The translations under genes and the position numbers were made by a program. Of a DNA stretch of 64,000 nucleotides, positions 10,710-24,759 are shown piece after piece. Within the stretch, counting starts at the first letter, position 1; each line of letters opens with the position of its first letter. Origin of the DNA: Echinostoma caproni (taxonomy: Eukaryota; Platyhelminthes; Trematoda; Plagiorchiida; Echinostomatidae); the NCBI GenBank assembly GCA_900618425.1, contig UZAN01039861.1:6607-70606 (forward strand), in the 5' to 3' direction. The notes beneath the pieces are model-generated. The model was not told the DNA's origin, did no database searches, and saw only the letters and a list, made by a program, of their open reading frames with translations.

Positions 10710-13700
10710 CAGAATTGCATGTCTTGGAGCATCTGCAATACCAAAGCGCATACAGAATCCATGAATGGGCTCGAATCCCACAAATGTGTTTGGTAATCCT
10801 TATGGGTAGTTCAAATGAAGGTTACTGAAAAATACACGATCTACAGTATACTCAAATCTGATAAACTAAATCGAGTGAACTGCAACAATATAGGCCAACT
10901 TGGACTCAAATATTAATATGACCCAGTACGATCAGGTTATTCTACGTGGTATATGCAGAAAATATGAGGAGGTCTTGGTTTAAATACTTCCAGTAATATT
11001 GTCCTAAGCCGTAAAATGTCAACCTCCAAAATTTTATCCCAGCGTTTTCTTTCCAATACAATCACTTTTTCCGCTCTCAAACTCGCCGAACATACAGTGT
11101 TCACCTATCTGCGCTCTTCCTCAATTTTCTTACAAAACAATCTGCTCTATATTAGATGCTGCCGTTCACTCTACCACTAAGTCTCCGAACCTCTTAAAGA
11201 ACTCCGTCAGTTGTAAATTTCCTAACTACTCTTAGGTAGTCGACTTGGTCTCTTGCTTTTCCCTCGTTTGGTTACACGATGAGGAATCGTTCGTGAAAAA
11301 AAGATTATTCCATTAGCCGAGTTCAACGTACCGAGCTGGACAAAAAATTTTTCCAATGGTGAATATACCAGGATTTCGTCAACGTACTCTCCTCACCCCA
11401 TAACTCAATCATTATTGCTTTAGGTATTTCTGCTCCTCTACCCGCAACACTTATTTAGTACGCACATAACATGGTATAGTATCAAGCTATTGCAACTCGG
11501 TCTGATTTTCCTTCTTTATCTGATAAAATCACTGTTATTCAAGAGTTGACTCTGCACTCAGATCTTAACCTGTACTTGTCCAAGTGTTTCGAGTTTATTT
11601 TCATTCATTCGAGTTCCTTCTACCCCAATAAACCCCTGTGCATTAACATTTCTCTCGTATATCATTTAAGATGCATAAAGTGCCTTGGTGTTACTATGGA
11701 AATTAATTACATACGGTCGATCTGTCTCTAGAGTACTACACATAAACTCAAATGTTCATCCTTTCGTAATCTCAGGTTGAGGCTAATTAATGCCTAACAG
11801 TCCGTTGTTTTCTTACTTGTTGATTCTCTATTCTCTAATAAGCTCCTGCCGGCTTGCTCGGTTTATTTCAAAGAGAATTCATTGCTCCTGTTTGTGGCTT
11901 GGCAATCCTCCTCCACCTCCTCCCCCTCATCATCATCATCATTATCATCTTGTTATCAAGCTGTGCAACAGCATACTGCTTGTTGCGAACCCTTTGCGCA
12001 ATAAATTGTCGCTGATTGCCTATTTGTCTTTGTCAGTCCGAAAGACCTAGCGGTCTTGCTCATCGTTCAACTCGGAACTAGTTTTCTACTCCTTCCCTTG
12101 AAAATCAACATTTAAGAAAATTCCCCCGTTCCATATTTTACTCGTATCCTTAGTAACAAAGACAATTTAGCCACCGAGTTGCGGATGAGCCTGTTAGGTT
12201 TATTAAACAATTTTTCGTTTTGTTTCGAGTACGGTTTTGGTTTCAGAGTGTTTTCATCTGTAGACGTTTTACACGTGATTTTTAATCCGAATCTACCCAC
12301 AGCTACTTGCAAAGCCTGAAGTACGAGATAAGAGTAAAAGTGTGATTATAACTACAGGATGTCGTACTCTATTTATTTTTTTAATGAAAAGATCGAATTT
12401 CCATGATCACGCATCAAAATGTTTTCCAATATAGCACATGATTTGGATTACGTTCATATCACGTTCATACCAGAATCACCCGCGTGGTATACATCCAACA
12501 TTATTCACAAATCGAATTGATAAAAAAATGTAAAAGACTGGCTGAGTGGTTACCAGGAGTGAGTGAGTGCTTAACAAAAATACTCACCATATGGGGAATA
12601 ATGCTTTTGTCTGATGCAGAGAGGGTGAGGTTAAATTACGAGTAGATGCAGCAATTTCGAGCATTTTTGAGGAATAGGCGACATAGGTTTGGAAAACTGG
12701 TCACAGGCTGATATGAGCTGGCGAAAAATGAAACTGTCAAGATCTTTTTGAGGATCCACAAAAACGCACTTGGGAAGCCAAACACAGACAGCCAAGCCTT
12801 TATTTTTCAAGCCACAAAAATGATAGGAGTGCAACACAGAACTTGAGGTGTAATCTGGTTGATAACAGTTTGACGTGTTCATCACTGAGGGACATCTCGA
12901 TTCTGCAAGAAACTAGCGAACTTCCATAAAGATGCTTTCAACACATATGGGATTGTGAGGTTACATAAAATATAATATTTCACAAATAAGCTGTTAGGGA
13001 TGGTTACGCCACAGCCTGTGAGACGCAGATCCGTTGAACACGGTAGTCAAACAACCATGAAGAATAATCGACAGAAGGAGGTTTGGCATTATCAGCATAG
13101 TTGTCAGTAAGAAAACTAAGGGAAATAGAAAGATGCGTTTTGTAAGGAGAGAGGGGAACACACATAATGGCTCTCTGAAATACTGCAGAGTTGATTAAAG
13201 AAGCCGAACGAAATTCCGGAATCAAAGGATGTAAAATGCGTTCGGTTCCAGAAATTTTCAATCAAAACATTTGAAAAATATCTGTCCATCACAGTTATAT
13301 AGGAGATGAAGTAAGACTCCATGATTTCCTGAGCTGAAACAGTTGGTTGAATCAATAAATGCCGTTGGTAAACTCCTGAGGTGATTCTCTAAGATAGGAC
13401 ACAACATGGTGCACAGACCAAAACGTTTAACTCATTTATGAGTGCAGTAGAAAAGATTAATCAATCATATTACTGATGATTTTCGTTTCAGCAATGCGTT
13501 CTCGAAGACATCGGTAACAGCGATGCAAGAAATAGGATAGTACATACCGGGAGCTTCTTTGAAGACTACGATAATCCTGATCGTTTCTAGGTTTTGGGCT
13601 TCACTGCGATGAACATACCCTAACTAAAAACGTCGGTAATGTGCTCAACAAGTTGCTCAGCGCAACTTCTCAGCAGCTCACTTGATATCAGATCGGAATC

Positions 13701-14198
13701 ACAATGGCATTTGTCTCTGACGCTCTTCGGAACTATGAGGACTACGGAGGGGCTGAGGATGCGAGAATGTTTTCTTCAAATAAAAGAATAAATTGCTGCT
13801 TTAGTTTTTCAACAACCGGGTGGCGGTTTTTCCATGTAACAGGAAGCGGTTATAAGAAGAACTGAATCTCCTGATCGACCCTGTTGCCAAAAGGGGGCTC
13901 ACTAAAAAGCTGATCGATTCAGTCCTTTTATTCAGGATTATTATAAATAACCGCCTGATCAAATTGCATCTTCTAATTCATCGAACCCATCCATTTTCGC
14001 ACTGAAGGCGTTTAAGCTATGGAGAGAAACTTCCAGCCAGAAAGATGTAAATCGGCTCAACAGGGAAACCCGAAATGGAAGTAAACTTTTTGGTTTACGT
14101 GTCTACGTGTCTACTTTACCATAGAACTAATATTAGGCTTAAATAATACAGTTATCAGAAGTGTTAATGAAAAATCCAAAACTTTATTTCATCGCTTT
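10710..14198. other. Unannotated sequence
   Basis: No recognisable gene. The only structured feature is a short CCT/CAT-rich stretch near 11905-11950. Short overlapping frames on both strands (12631-12885, 13004-13355) have no family match. Confidence 0.45.
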
Positions 14199-14203
14199 NN
14201 NNN
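14199..14203. other. Assembly gap (5 N)
   Basis: Five unresolved bases. Confidence 0.99.
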
Positions 14204-14825
14204 AGTAATGCATTCCAATAAAGTAGGAACCGATTTGTTTGGTATTATGTAAAGTTTGAGGATAGAGTTTCATAAACAGTGGAATTCATTTCGTTGCAGA
14301 TTTATCAGCAGTGTGTTTAATCAGAACAAACTATGCGGCTTTCGACGTTAGTGAAATCGCTGGTCTAACGAATTTCTCATATCAATATCAAACTGCAGGA
14401 GAAATCAATAAGTTTAAAACTCTCTTATCTACTACTGTCAAATGGTTCACAGTTTTGTTCTTATGTGGATACCCGAGCTTTACTATTTGTCTGCATATGT
14501 TGGGGAAACCAGTATAGAACTTTTCAAGTACACATGCAGAATACTGGGTGTTTGAAAGTGGACAGCAATTGAGGACACATGGCATGCATAAACAAATATA
14601 TCTATTATAAATGTTTGATTAGCCTAATTGCCTCCTTACATACAACCCGGCAATAGATAGAAGATTCCTTTTCCCACCCACTGCCACCTAAACTAAACCT
14701 CACTAGACCGCCTGGTCATCTATGGCAAGGAGGTTGCGTGATCCGGTGACCTCATTCAGTGCTCAAACGTTCCTCATTGCAAGAAACAAGTTGGATGGCA
14801 AACTTACGGGTTTATGCATATTTAA
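14204..14825. other. Unannotated sequence
   Basis: No gene, RNA or repeat is recognised between the small gap and the GT microsatellite. Confidence 0.45.
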
Positions 14826-14826
14826 G

Positions 14827-14827
<1 letters not shown>

Positions 14828-14872
<45 letters not shown>
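14828..14872. repeat. (GT)n microsatellite
   Basis: About 22 uninterrupted GT dinucleotides. It creates spurious Val/Cys and His/Thr frames. CA-rich patches follow near 14965-15035. Confidence 0.97.
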
Positions 14873-15293
14873 ATATATGTACGTAGTGTGTCTAACTGTG
14901 CAACTAACCGGAGGAGTCGTCCGATCGCCTCCATGGTAATTGACCCTATTGACCTACCGAGAACACACACACACAGAGTAGTCAACACCTCTTGCCCCCA
15001 TCCTGTAGTGGTGAAATCCTGGCACACACATGCATCATCGGATTGGCAAACGGTCGATAGACGGACAAACAACAAAACAGGTAGAGAGACAAGCAGGCAG
15101 ACCGACAAACTGAGTGGCAATCCCTACCCATGGGAGAATGGTGAGTATTTTTCGTGATTAGATTGTGATTCGCTAAACAGAGCATATTTATCGAGTCACT
15201 ATATCTTGGCGTGTTTTGTGCCAATGTGTCTGTGCGTGTCTAGGTGCCGTTCACATGCTTGTTCTCATTCGCATATGTGCGCAATCCATTCAG

Positions 15294-15356
15294 ATACATG
15301 AACAGATAGACATATAGATAGATCGACTAACATACAGATAGACAGACAGACAAATA
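15294..15356. repeat. Degenerate GATA/GACA microsatellite
   Basis: Imperfect run of AGATAGAC/AGACAGAC-type units, including CAGATAGACAGACAGAC near 15334-15350. Confidence 0.85.
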
Positions 15357-15359
15357 AGC

Positions 15360-16585
15360 GAATACATTGTGTCGGGGTGTATGTGCTCTTCTTTCCACCG
15401 GTTCGGCTTCGCCCAGACATTGTGAATAGACTCGAATTTCCGGACCACAACTCACACATACGAAAAAAACAGAAATACACTGTCCACGTCCTGCGTAAAC
15501 TATCACAATTACACAGCACCAGTTCAGCAAGTCTGTGCACAGAACGGTGCCACCGGCCTCTTAACATCTGGCCAACGTCTCGCATAGCAATGAATTTGGA
15601 CTTTTACTGAACCTGCTCAAACCGATCCCTAGTGCTGTACAAAACAACTCGCCCTCGATATCGAAGGGATTCACGTGATTTGAGTAAGTTGTACAATTGA
15701 TTGCATACTGTGCCAGTTTCTTCGATCGATTCAGTTTACTGTTGAGCAGAACTGTGATTGTGAAGACCGATTTCGCTAGGATCAGAATCGTGCCTGCCCA
15801 ATGCAAGGCTGACGCAATTAAACTAGAAAACGATTAAAAAAATACCATTTCGATTAAAATAACTTTAAATACTGAAAGGTCAAATGCGATTATTATATCT
15901 GATCATGTGGCGTCAAGATGAAAAGCAATATTATCGTAGTTGTAACGGCCATGTCAAAGATCACACGCTCATTTTCACAAAGCATGTGATAAATAATAAG
16001 CACAATATTAGAAACGATACACATTAACTGTACACAAAGAGTAAGACGGAAGTTGTCTGTCAGTAACAACCGTGCAAGAAACGAAGCAGCAAGCCTCATA
16101 AGGGGCTTTGTGCTGGACGGGGTATGTCACCAACCAGGAAGTATGGAATGATGTAGAAAGGAAAAAGAGAGACCGTTGTACAAAGAATGCTAAGAGTCGC
16201 CTCTAAACAAATTTTACAGAGTAAGATCTGTCGTATCTGTGATCACATCACTGATTATCATTTAAAACAAATGGTTGGTAAACCGACGAGCCAAAACGCA
16301 AAACGTTTTCAAAAGACCGAGGATTAGGTACAATGAGGCAATGGTACAGTAAAACAGGAAGAAAACTGATTTTAAAAAATCACAAGTACTCATTTACGGT
16401 GCTCGGGACAAATTTCGGATCTTTAGGACTCTTTTACTAGAACATTTATTCTTTAACACAAAATTGAATTTTTTTGATGGCGGTAAATACGCACAGTAAC
16501 GAAGAAACATAAATCATTCTGTCGACATAACTGAAATACCTCAAAAGGGTACTAACTAATTGTTTTCTACTGAAAGAGAAGAAAC
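15360..16585. other. Unannotated sequence
   Basis: Nothing recognised. Frames on both strands are short and without domains. Confidence 0.45.
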
Positions 16586-16589
16586 TAAA

Positions 16590-16782
16590 AAATGTCTTTT
16601 TACTTCCTTATTTATTGTATATACAAATGTACAGTCAAATTTCAGAAAGGGGGCTGCGGCCATACAAAGGCCGCCTAGGGTAATACAGAAATAGGGAAGA
16701 TGGGCAGCGGTGGAGCGGTTTGAACCCGGGAATTCCGGGTCAAAATTTGATGATCTAGTCACTTGGCCATTACCACCACTCA
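16590..16782 (-). mobile_element. tRNA-derived SINE, family 2, copy 2
   Basis: Minus strand. A-box-like TGGCCAAGTGA (complement at 16759-16769) and B-box-like GGGTTCAAACCG (about 16716-16727) form a good pol III head. Then come GCCCATCTTCCCTATTTCTG, TATTACCCTAGGCGGCC, a CAGCCCCCTTTCTGAAATTT block, and TTGACTGTACATTTG with an AATAAATAAGG tail. The body aligns with 7061-7250 in the same order. This copy keeps the better promoter boxes. Activity is not shown. Confidence 0.65.
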
Positions 16783-16794
16783 GATTAAAAAAAT

Positions 16795-19700
16795 GAGTTT
16801 CAGACATTGCTTAGTTAACTGCAACAAGCCTTTCCCGAGGTTAATTTCAAAACAAAAGACCATATGGCAATACGGCTTAGTTACACACGTGTGTATCTGT
16901 ATTATTTTTCCACTGAATCACCCTATAAAACAGGCGAAAATCGGAAATGCTTACCAACCACGGAGAGAGAGTTGATGTTCATCGACTTGTTGGCGTTCCC
17001 GTCTGTCCGGGTGATTTTCTATGATTGTTGTTTGGGAAATTTCAAAGTTTGACTACATCAATTTAGATTTTAGTGGGGTTCCGTGATCGATCTTGAATGG
17101 CAGTCACCAAGTGATATTTCGTTTTTTGCTATCAAGTAGGGTCGGGAGAGACAGATAGAGTCCTTGATAAATTTGTTAAAATTATGGCCGTGTGATCATC
17201 AGCAGATTCGCTCTATTCAGCCCAATGCGGCTTTGCTGGAATTAGGTATACACAAATTCAATTAATTATTCATTTTTATTTGGCAATATTTAGTGAAATT
17301 GAAGGAAAACACTCTGTGCAATACCATCTAGTTTCTACGATTGTGTGATTTTTAGTTTTGCCTTCAGCAAAATCGTTGTTTCGCGTGTTCTCTATTAGCA
17401 CTCAAAGAATGTTCGCTCATCGGTGGACGGATTGGGATTATTTGTCGGCTATCTTCTAGCAACTAATAGGCATAGTCGATCACTATGAGTTAATAAACGG
17501 GGCCACTGAGATGGGAATCAGCGTTTGAATAATCAAAGCTAGTCAGCAAATGGGGAGAAGGAATATTTGCAGTTTTTATAAAACCAACTAGGACACTACT
17601 GACTTGGCGATGATACGAAGTGATATGTAGCTACTAAATGTAAAGAACCTTTCGTCCGCCTTTCGCTTTATTTTGCAGTTACAGCAGACAATGAATCACA
17701 ATTTGTACCATCTTCAGACTCAACGAGTAAAATATTGAGATTATAGGTTCAACAGAAACCATCGCCGATAAATCAATCAAGCAGCTAGAGTCATTTAATC
17801 AATCATCTGTCTAAGTAAACATCGACTGATCTTACCTAAAGACTCAAGTCGTGAACGGAAGCAACTTTTATGACCCACGTACTAAAAAGTTGATCGCCGT
17901 AGGCAGGTTGAACTAGAGTGCACCAATACTCCAGTCAAGTGTTCACTGCCAAAATCTGTTTGAGTACTGTCATCAATAAGACCACTTCAGATTCGGGATA
18001 ATGAATTAGACAGTCTCATGTGTGAATGATACTCATGCATATGAGGCTTGTAATTATTGATTTTTTTCTCAGAATCGGAGCAAACAAAAATAATACGTGT
18101 GTAGTGAAAAATCGTAGGTAACGTGCACCTTAGCACATTTGTTTTACTGATGAATTCCCGGTCACAACCAGCAATAAAACCATTTGAATAGGGTACATTC
18201 TGATGTATATTTAAGAGTAAAAATCGACAGAAATTGCAGCTGGATATCTTATTTATATAATTGTGTAAAAAAACGAAGGTGATTATCTCTTCAAATACAA
18301 AGACTACGAATATGTGACGTCAAGAAAGATGTGTGTTTACAAATATCTCTTTGCCACTTGCTTCTGGTCAGCATGACTGAACTGCAAACAGTAATTCGTC
18401 ACTGACTGTAGATTATCAGTTCTGCATCGATGCATACTCTCGATAAAATACCTTAAGAACTGCGCGAATTACATCTTTTTGCGTGTCGAAAGTTTTCATG
18501 GTCTGTATTACTTTCAGTACCTTACATATGAACAGAAACTACTTTTGTTGAAATAATCCCAAAACAACAGAGTGGCGAACAAGCTCGTTTTCAGAGATTC
18601 GTATTCATGCCAATACATCTTAATATATATCACTACTTAGGAATAAAATTGTCATGTGATCGTGGTGAACCCGATTTCCGGTCTCACGATGAAATCGGTT
18701 TTAGTAATCTGTTTTTATTTTATTTTATTTTCCCATAAACTACTTTGTTTTTTAACTGGCTGTAATTCTTGAAATTGGGATTAGGAATCTGTTGACGTTT
18801 TGAGGAACTTGTGATGCTTAATTGTTATTCGGTGGATCAAATGATTCAGCGATAATATCACTCGCTTCCGACGCGTTTCGTCAAAGCATTGATGGTTAAT
18901 GGTTTTTCCTGTGACAACATGTCAGTTCCTTTTTGTTTTGAAGAAAACTTGAGCATGGAATGTACTTTCAGAGTCCAAATCCATAAATAAAACAGCTTTT
19001 CCAAAGGACCAGATAGAACCAAATGGAATGCATTTTTACGTTCGAATAGCGCTTCAATGGTTGACGCCTCAAACAATCTGTGGTAATTTGAATCAGTGTG
19101 ACTAGACGGATACAAATTTTTAAATGGTTGAGATAGGTGCATTGTATAGAAAACCAAATGAGGTTCAGATCATGTCTGAAGAAGATGTATTAAGTGGTAT
19201 GTCTGCAGGAAAATGTGAATATTGTTCAACTAAAGAAGGAATATTCTAGTCGTAAAAGAAACATCAGCTTGTTATCAACTCTCATCATAATGCCATATTA
19301 TTGATCACTATTAAAAACATCCGTTCTTTATTTTCATTTGCATTTCAAAAATGGAATTTATAAAAAGATATTCAATCAAGGTGACATGGCTCGCGAAGCA
19401 TGAAACAAGTATCTGAATTTGAAGATAGAGGAATTATAGCCTTTCCAGAAAATAAAAACAATCAAGCAAAATAATAGGATCCTGTGGAACGAACATAAAC
19501 ACATTAGATAGTCACATATTGCGAAGCAATAAAGATTCTTCGCAGTAAAACCGCATGACACATACGACTACCGAATCGGCGGCCGTTCTCCAACTACTTT
19601 TCTCCTAAATATATGAATAACGTACACCTCAAAGGAACGCGTTTGACCACCTTCCACAGTTCAATTTATCCGTAGTAAAATCCTAAATACGCATTGTTGT

Positions 19701-20835
19701 TTTAACTAGATATCAAATTTAATTAGAGACTTCATTCAATTCTTTTGAAGCATTACTCATCATTTCTAGGATATGAATATTGCGTTTTTATCGATTTTTT
19801 TAAATTTGTTGCAAATTTGAATTCTTTATAAGCGCGCCGCTTTCAATTGGGTACCAACAAATCTTATTGGACTTCGATTACGAGGAAAAAGAATACCATA
19901 TCCCCTTTATGAATTTTAGTTGCCTAGGCAACACAAACATTCTACTCTGTTTATGTAAGTATAACATTTGAACTAAATCCGAATACAGTTTTCCAATGAG
20001 GTAGAAAAGTGCTCGATAAGCTATTGAAATTCGCATTTGAGTCAATTAATTTGTCAATACACAAAGATCCGAATGTTACTAATGAAATGATTTTTCAAAC
20101 AATGGCTGTTGGATGAAAGAAAGTGTAGATTCGAATCCATGTGCTGGACAAAAATCGATCCATGAATGAAAAAAATTCAAGGAATACATTTGGTCACCAA
20201 TTTCCTGATTTTCACAATCCCACTTGATTGAATAATGCAGAGATGGGGAAAAACATGTTTCCAGATAGTTTTTCTACATATTATTTCTTACCTTTTATTT
20301 TATTTATTACATTTTTTTTCTTTGGCCCCTTGTGGTTGAAAAAAAACCTATTATTATACCTATTTATTGATACAAATGGAAAGGCTGTAGAGCCAGACTG
20401 ACATGTGCAAGATGATGCAAGGTGAAATCACTCACGTCAGACAAGCATTCCGTCATCTTTGTATTATTCTACGATCAGAAATAGACAATGAAGTGACGTT
20501 TTTCGGTAAAGATTACGGCATGGTGCATGACAAACGTTTGTTGTGCAACTGCTGGCACTTAAATGTCGTCATTGATTGAATAGGCAATCATTTGACAGTC
20601 CTTTTTTTACCGATATGACACCATAACTGGGTGCATGAGATACTGTGTTAACTGATTCCTGGTGAAATACTATTCGTTCGCCGCAGGGTAATTTGCAGAG
20701 AGGAAGAAGAAATGATGAAGTGCAAAGTCACGAGGGACTACTGTTCTATGTTGATAACTAGAAGCCTTAGTTCTCAGATAGGATGCAGTGAAGAAACTTA
20801 GGACTCAATCATAGGTTGCTCCCTTTTATCACGAA
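16795..20835. other. Unannotated sequence
   Basis: Four kilobases with no recognised gene. The minus frame at 18858-19157 (99 codons) has no known domain. There are several TTTTATTTTATTTT-type runs near 18710-18735. Confidence 0.45.
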
Positions 20836-20840
20836 ATTTC

Positions 20841-20923
20841 GGTGGCGCACGGATTCAAACCTCGGATTTTTGAGCTTAGTACGTGTTTGCAGCGGTGACT
20901 TAAACCGCTTGCCCATCAGCACC
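20841..20923 (-). tRNA. tRNA-like sequence, probable pseudogene or SINE head
   Basis: An 83-nt minus-strand block has the length of a class II (Leu/Ser-type) tRNA. Acceptor ends GGTGCTG and CGCCACC pair at most positions. There is an A-box-like TGGGCAAGCGG and a B-box-like GGTTTGAATCC, with C to T against the GGTTCGANTCC consensus. I cannot draw a clean anticodon arm, so no amino acid is assigned. It could be the tRNA head of a SINE. No terminator-quality T run follows immediately. Confidence 0.4.
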
Positions 20924-20929
20924 GATGAG

Positions 20930-23900
20930 GTTTTTGAAAAACAATTATGTTTCATGTAAAAATGATTGGATACAATAGTTTTTACGAGACGTCGCTTAAA
21001 ACTGTACAACCGGAACTGAAAGACAAACAAATAACCAGTAATTGGAACTGATCGGGAATTTGTTACAATGATCGCCAAATTATCTTTCTCAGTGTTGTGT
21101 TCATACGAAACATGAGTCAATTAAAATAGGATTGCGAGCATTTTTCAAAATTTCTTCTGGGAATTGATTCAAGGTGTCGTGACGGATACAGAAAATTTTT
21201 TGGTTTATCTGATACCTTCCTTTGATGTTATGGCGCTGTCCAGAGACTGCGATGTGTGCTCCAGCTGTGCGCGATCGTCAACCATAATCCTGTTTGCGGT
21301 GTTGCTGCTTCTTATTTAACAGAAAAGCTCATTCTATACACTTGTAACACGCCTGTGTTGATCAGACGTGACGTACACACATTCAAAAAGAGAAATATCT
21401 TTACTTAATCGGGCTTTCTTCTAGGGGAATTGGACTGGAAGCAGATGTATGTCACAGATATGCATACTTTCAATTTTCACACAGTTTCTATAGATAGAAC
21501 TACCCTAACTCTACAATACCGGATTTATGACTTCTCTATTTCGAGCCGTTATGCTTTGATAGCCTGTTAATAACCACCGTTTTCTTTATATTTACAATAA
21601 CCTATTTTGTTTGATATAAAAAGCAAAAAATCAATAGATTCAGTCAATACAAGTGCTCTTTATCGATTTCTGTCAATTATGATTTATAGCAAACTCTTCT
21701 CAGTTTTGATTATCATCATCTTTCGTTTTGTTCAAAGAGTTCGCATTTCCAGAGTGACTGTCTTAGTCTGGAGAGTACAAAATCATTTATTGATGAAGTC
21801 AATATCTTAACTCAATCGATTGTGTGTTTAAATGCACTCTCATGTCAGTTTTTTATTATACTTCTGCAAATGATTGGATGGTTACTTGTGAAACAAAGTA
21901 CTTTTATTCCTATGGATGTTTCTGGTGAATACCATTGTATCGATTTCCGTTTTATGAATCCAACGTGTTCAAAACAGGTTGAACTTACTAGTGGTATTGT
22001 CCATGTAAATCTTAGCTTACTTCAAGTGGTCCATTCATTTCACAACCTGTCTAATAGTGTGCTAGTCATATTAGCTATTGGAGACATTAGTATTGTTACC
22101 TTCGGTAGTACTACTGCATAACATTTCGGGTATATACTAAAATGCACATAATAATCAAGGAATGTCTGAGCTGATCTTTTGAACCTTCGTCATGCTGGGG
22201 ATGAGGAAACCAACCCGGTTTGGGGTTATACGACCCTGCATTCCAGAAAACGAAGTGAACTTTTGTCAGTTAGATCATTCACCAGTCTTTTTCAGCGCAA
22301 CAGTTTGTACAACAATTCGATCAAAACCAGTCACTAACTTTTCGTGCTACATAGAATCCTAATTTCAATGACTGTGGAAACGGCTAGCCAAATGGTCCTC
22401 AAGGAGATAGAATAGTTGAGAAGTATACGGACCAGTAATGAGATTTATAAAAACCATATGAAGAGTGATGTAACCTACGGTTTCGTTAAAAACTGCTGGA
22501 TCTCAATAACTAACACAAAACCGGTTATTGCGTACAGTTATTCCAGTTTACAAGACAATCGAAGCCTATTGGATTCCCATCAGTTAATTTATTTTTGCTC
22601 TTTGTACAGCTGATCAGCAAATCTCGGGAGTGATTATAAACTGGTCACTTTTTGAAGCCCCCTAGTCGCATCGACACATCATATACGAAAGTGACACGGT
22701 CAAAGGTCATGGGGACTGGATGGGAGGGGAGATAGAGGGGGGGGGGTTGTTTCACACCACACACCTGAAATCAGGTGATAGCGTGAGCCAAATGCGCGCA
22801 CAATCTGCTGTCGTAGTAACAACGAAGCAACGATACGCTAACAACAGTCAACAGGCCTGACGTGTTTTCGCTTATTCTGCCACAAAGAGGTGGGAATCAG
22901 TGATTGGGTCCCAATAAAACACGAAAGAGTGTAAATTCAGCAAAATATTCTTCGAGTGAAAGCTTGCCCTACACAGCGGCCTAATGCATCACGAACCAAG
23001 GAGTTCGTGCAAAATAACACCGAAGGAGAACATCTTTGTTTAAATAATAACGCGGAGCACCAAGGCCAGTCAACAGAGTATAATTAAATCCATTATTGAA
23101 AAAAGTAGTATGTAATTCGTGGTATACTTCATCAGAAATCTCTAAGTAGTATAAATTTGTAAAATGTCCAAGTAAAATTTCGTTTCAACAATTGTGCCTA
23201 CAAACGCAATCTTCTAAACTGCTGACTTTGGTAAATAATGCAGTGTGTCACGCCTCGCATCAGGAATTTGCTTCGAGTAAAAAAATCAATTCATTGTCGT
23301 ATGTATGCCTTGGCGATTCACCCAGATCCTAGGGAACTTCGAGGTCAGATTGATATAACCGTTACCTAGAAGCCCCATCGTATTGTTATTCATAATCTAT
23401 TTTTCGTGCTCATATTCGGTCTCTGTTTGGACGTCATAGTCTAATTCATGCAGATTCACCAGATAATCAAGTTGTACACCTTGGTGAACCGGACGCATAA
23501 CGGAGTGAGCAAGACGAATAAGAATCGAAGTTGTGTATGTAAGGCACCCAGTTGTTTTAGACAACATAGCGTTGTTTTAGTAAATAGCGCTTGCATATAA
23601 ATCTAAAGAAAACATTGCTGTTCTCCATCAAAGTTAAATACTATCAAAGAGTTGCAATGACGACTTTTCACGAATACTCGCAAGAATCTAATCCCCGTGA
23701 ACTGTCGCGGGTAAAAACCTCATAACTAAGTAAAATGAGCTTCCCCGTCACGTTTAGTGATGAGATTGTCAGTCAGATAAGAACAATCGGTCAATTTGTC
23801 CAAATCCGTCTAGCGGAGCTGCTATACGTTTCATGTACATTATGTGATGTATAAGGAAGTAAACAGATAGGAATTAAATTCCCTGTAAGCGCCTTAGTAA

Positions 23901-24650
23901 AGTTCACCTAGTGGAAGGTAGTCCAACTGATTTACAGTTAATTCACAAATAGATCCAATCTTAAACGACGCTTTTTACATTTTTCAAAGGGAGAGAGAGG
24001 CGAATATCAGTCATGGTTGTCGGTGCGAGCGCAGACCACACACATATGGGGGTCAGGAACTTTTCTTCCGGCTGCACGTGGCACTTTTTCGCCAAAATGT
24101 AACTCGTACCAGTTCCGCCCCTTCCCCCACCCCGCCCAACTTGACTGCTGAGGAATCCTGTTATTAGACAGGTATGCGTGACCCAGAATGCAAATCTGTG
24201 CCACATGGTTACACAACTGGAATAACCTGATTTGAGCAAGGAAGTGTAATCTAGAATATAGACTACCCATTAATTATTTTCTCCCGTTTTATAATATTCT
24301 GAAAATTATAATGCTATCTCTAACGTATGTAAAAGGTGAAATGAGAAATATTTTAACTATCGTTGACAAGTAAGGTCTCATTCTTAAACGTGATGTAAAA
24401 TACAATACCCGGCTGCAATTTGGTAATTTACCGCAATCGATCGAGGAATGTGACGAGGATCATTTGGAGCGTGCGCGATAGATGTGTGTGAGATAGATGC
24501 CAGCCAGGTTCCCATCTCCCCAGAACCAGTTAGTGTGATGAGGTCGCTCAGGCCATTTGGCACACCCAATCGACGCTTCGTTTGTCCCACGCACTAGCTG
24601 AGGCGCTATGACGATAGTGCTAATGCGGGCAGGGCATGAACACTTCGCTT
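20930..24650. other. Unannotated sequence
   Basis: No gene recognised. There is a G-rich run at about 22725-22747, and a purine-rich stretch with GGGCGGGGTGGGG character on the minus strand near 24118-24142. The plus frame 21822-22121 has no recognisable domain. Confidence 0.45.
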
Positions 24651-24657
24651 CTAAGTT

Positions 24658-24667
24658 GTAGTAGTAA

Positions 24668-24756
<89 letters not shown>
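24658..24756. repeat. (TAG)n trinucleotide microsatellite
   Basis: About 33 imperfect AGT/TAG units with a short GGT interruption at 24689-24698. It generates artificial poly-Ser (plus) and poly-Tyr (minus) frames, which are not genes. Confidence 0.97.
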
Positions 24757-24757
<1 letters not shown>

Positions 24758-24759
24758 CA

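Noticed and set aside
14759..15224. Overlapping frames around the GT repeat
   Set aside because: Driven by GT/CA low complexity; no domain.
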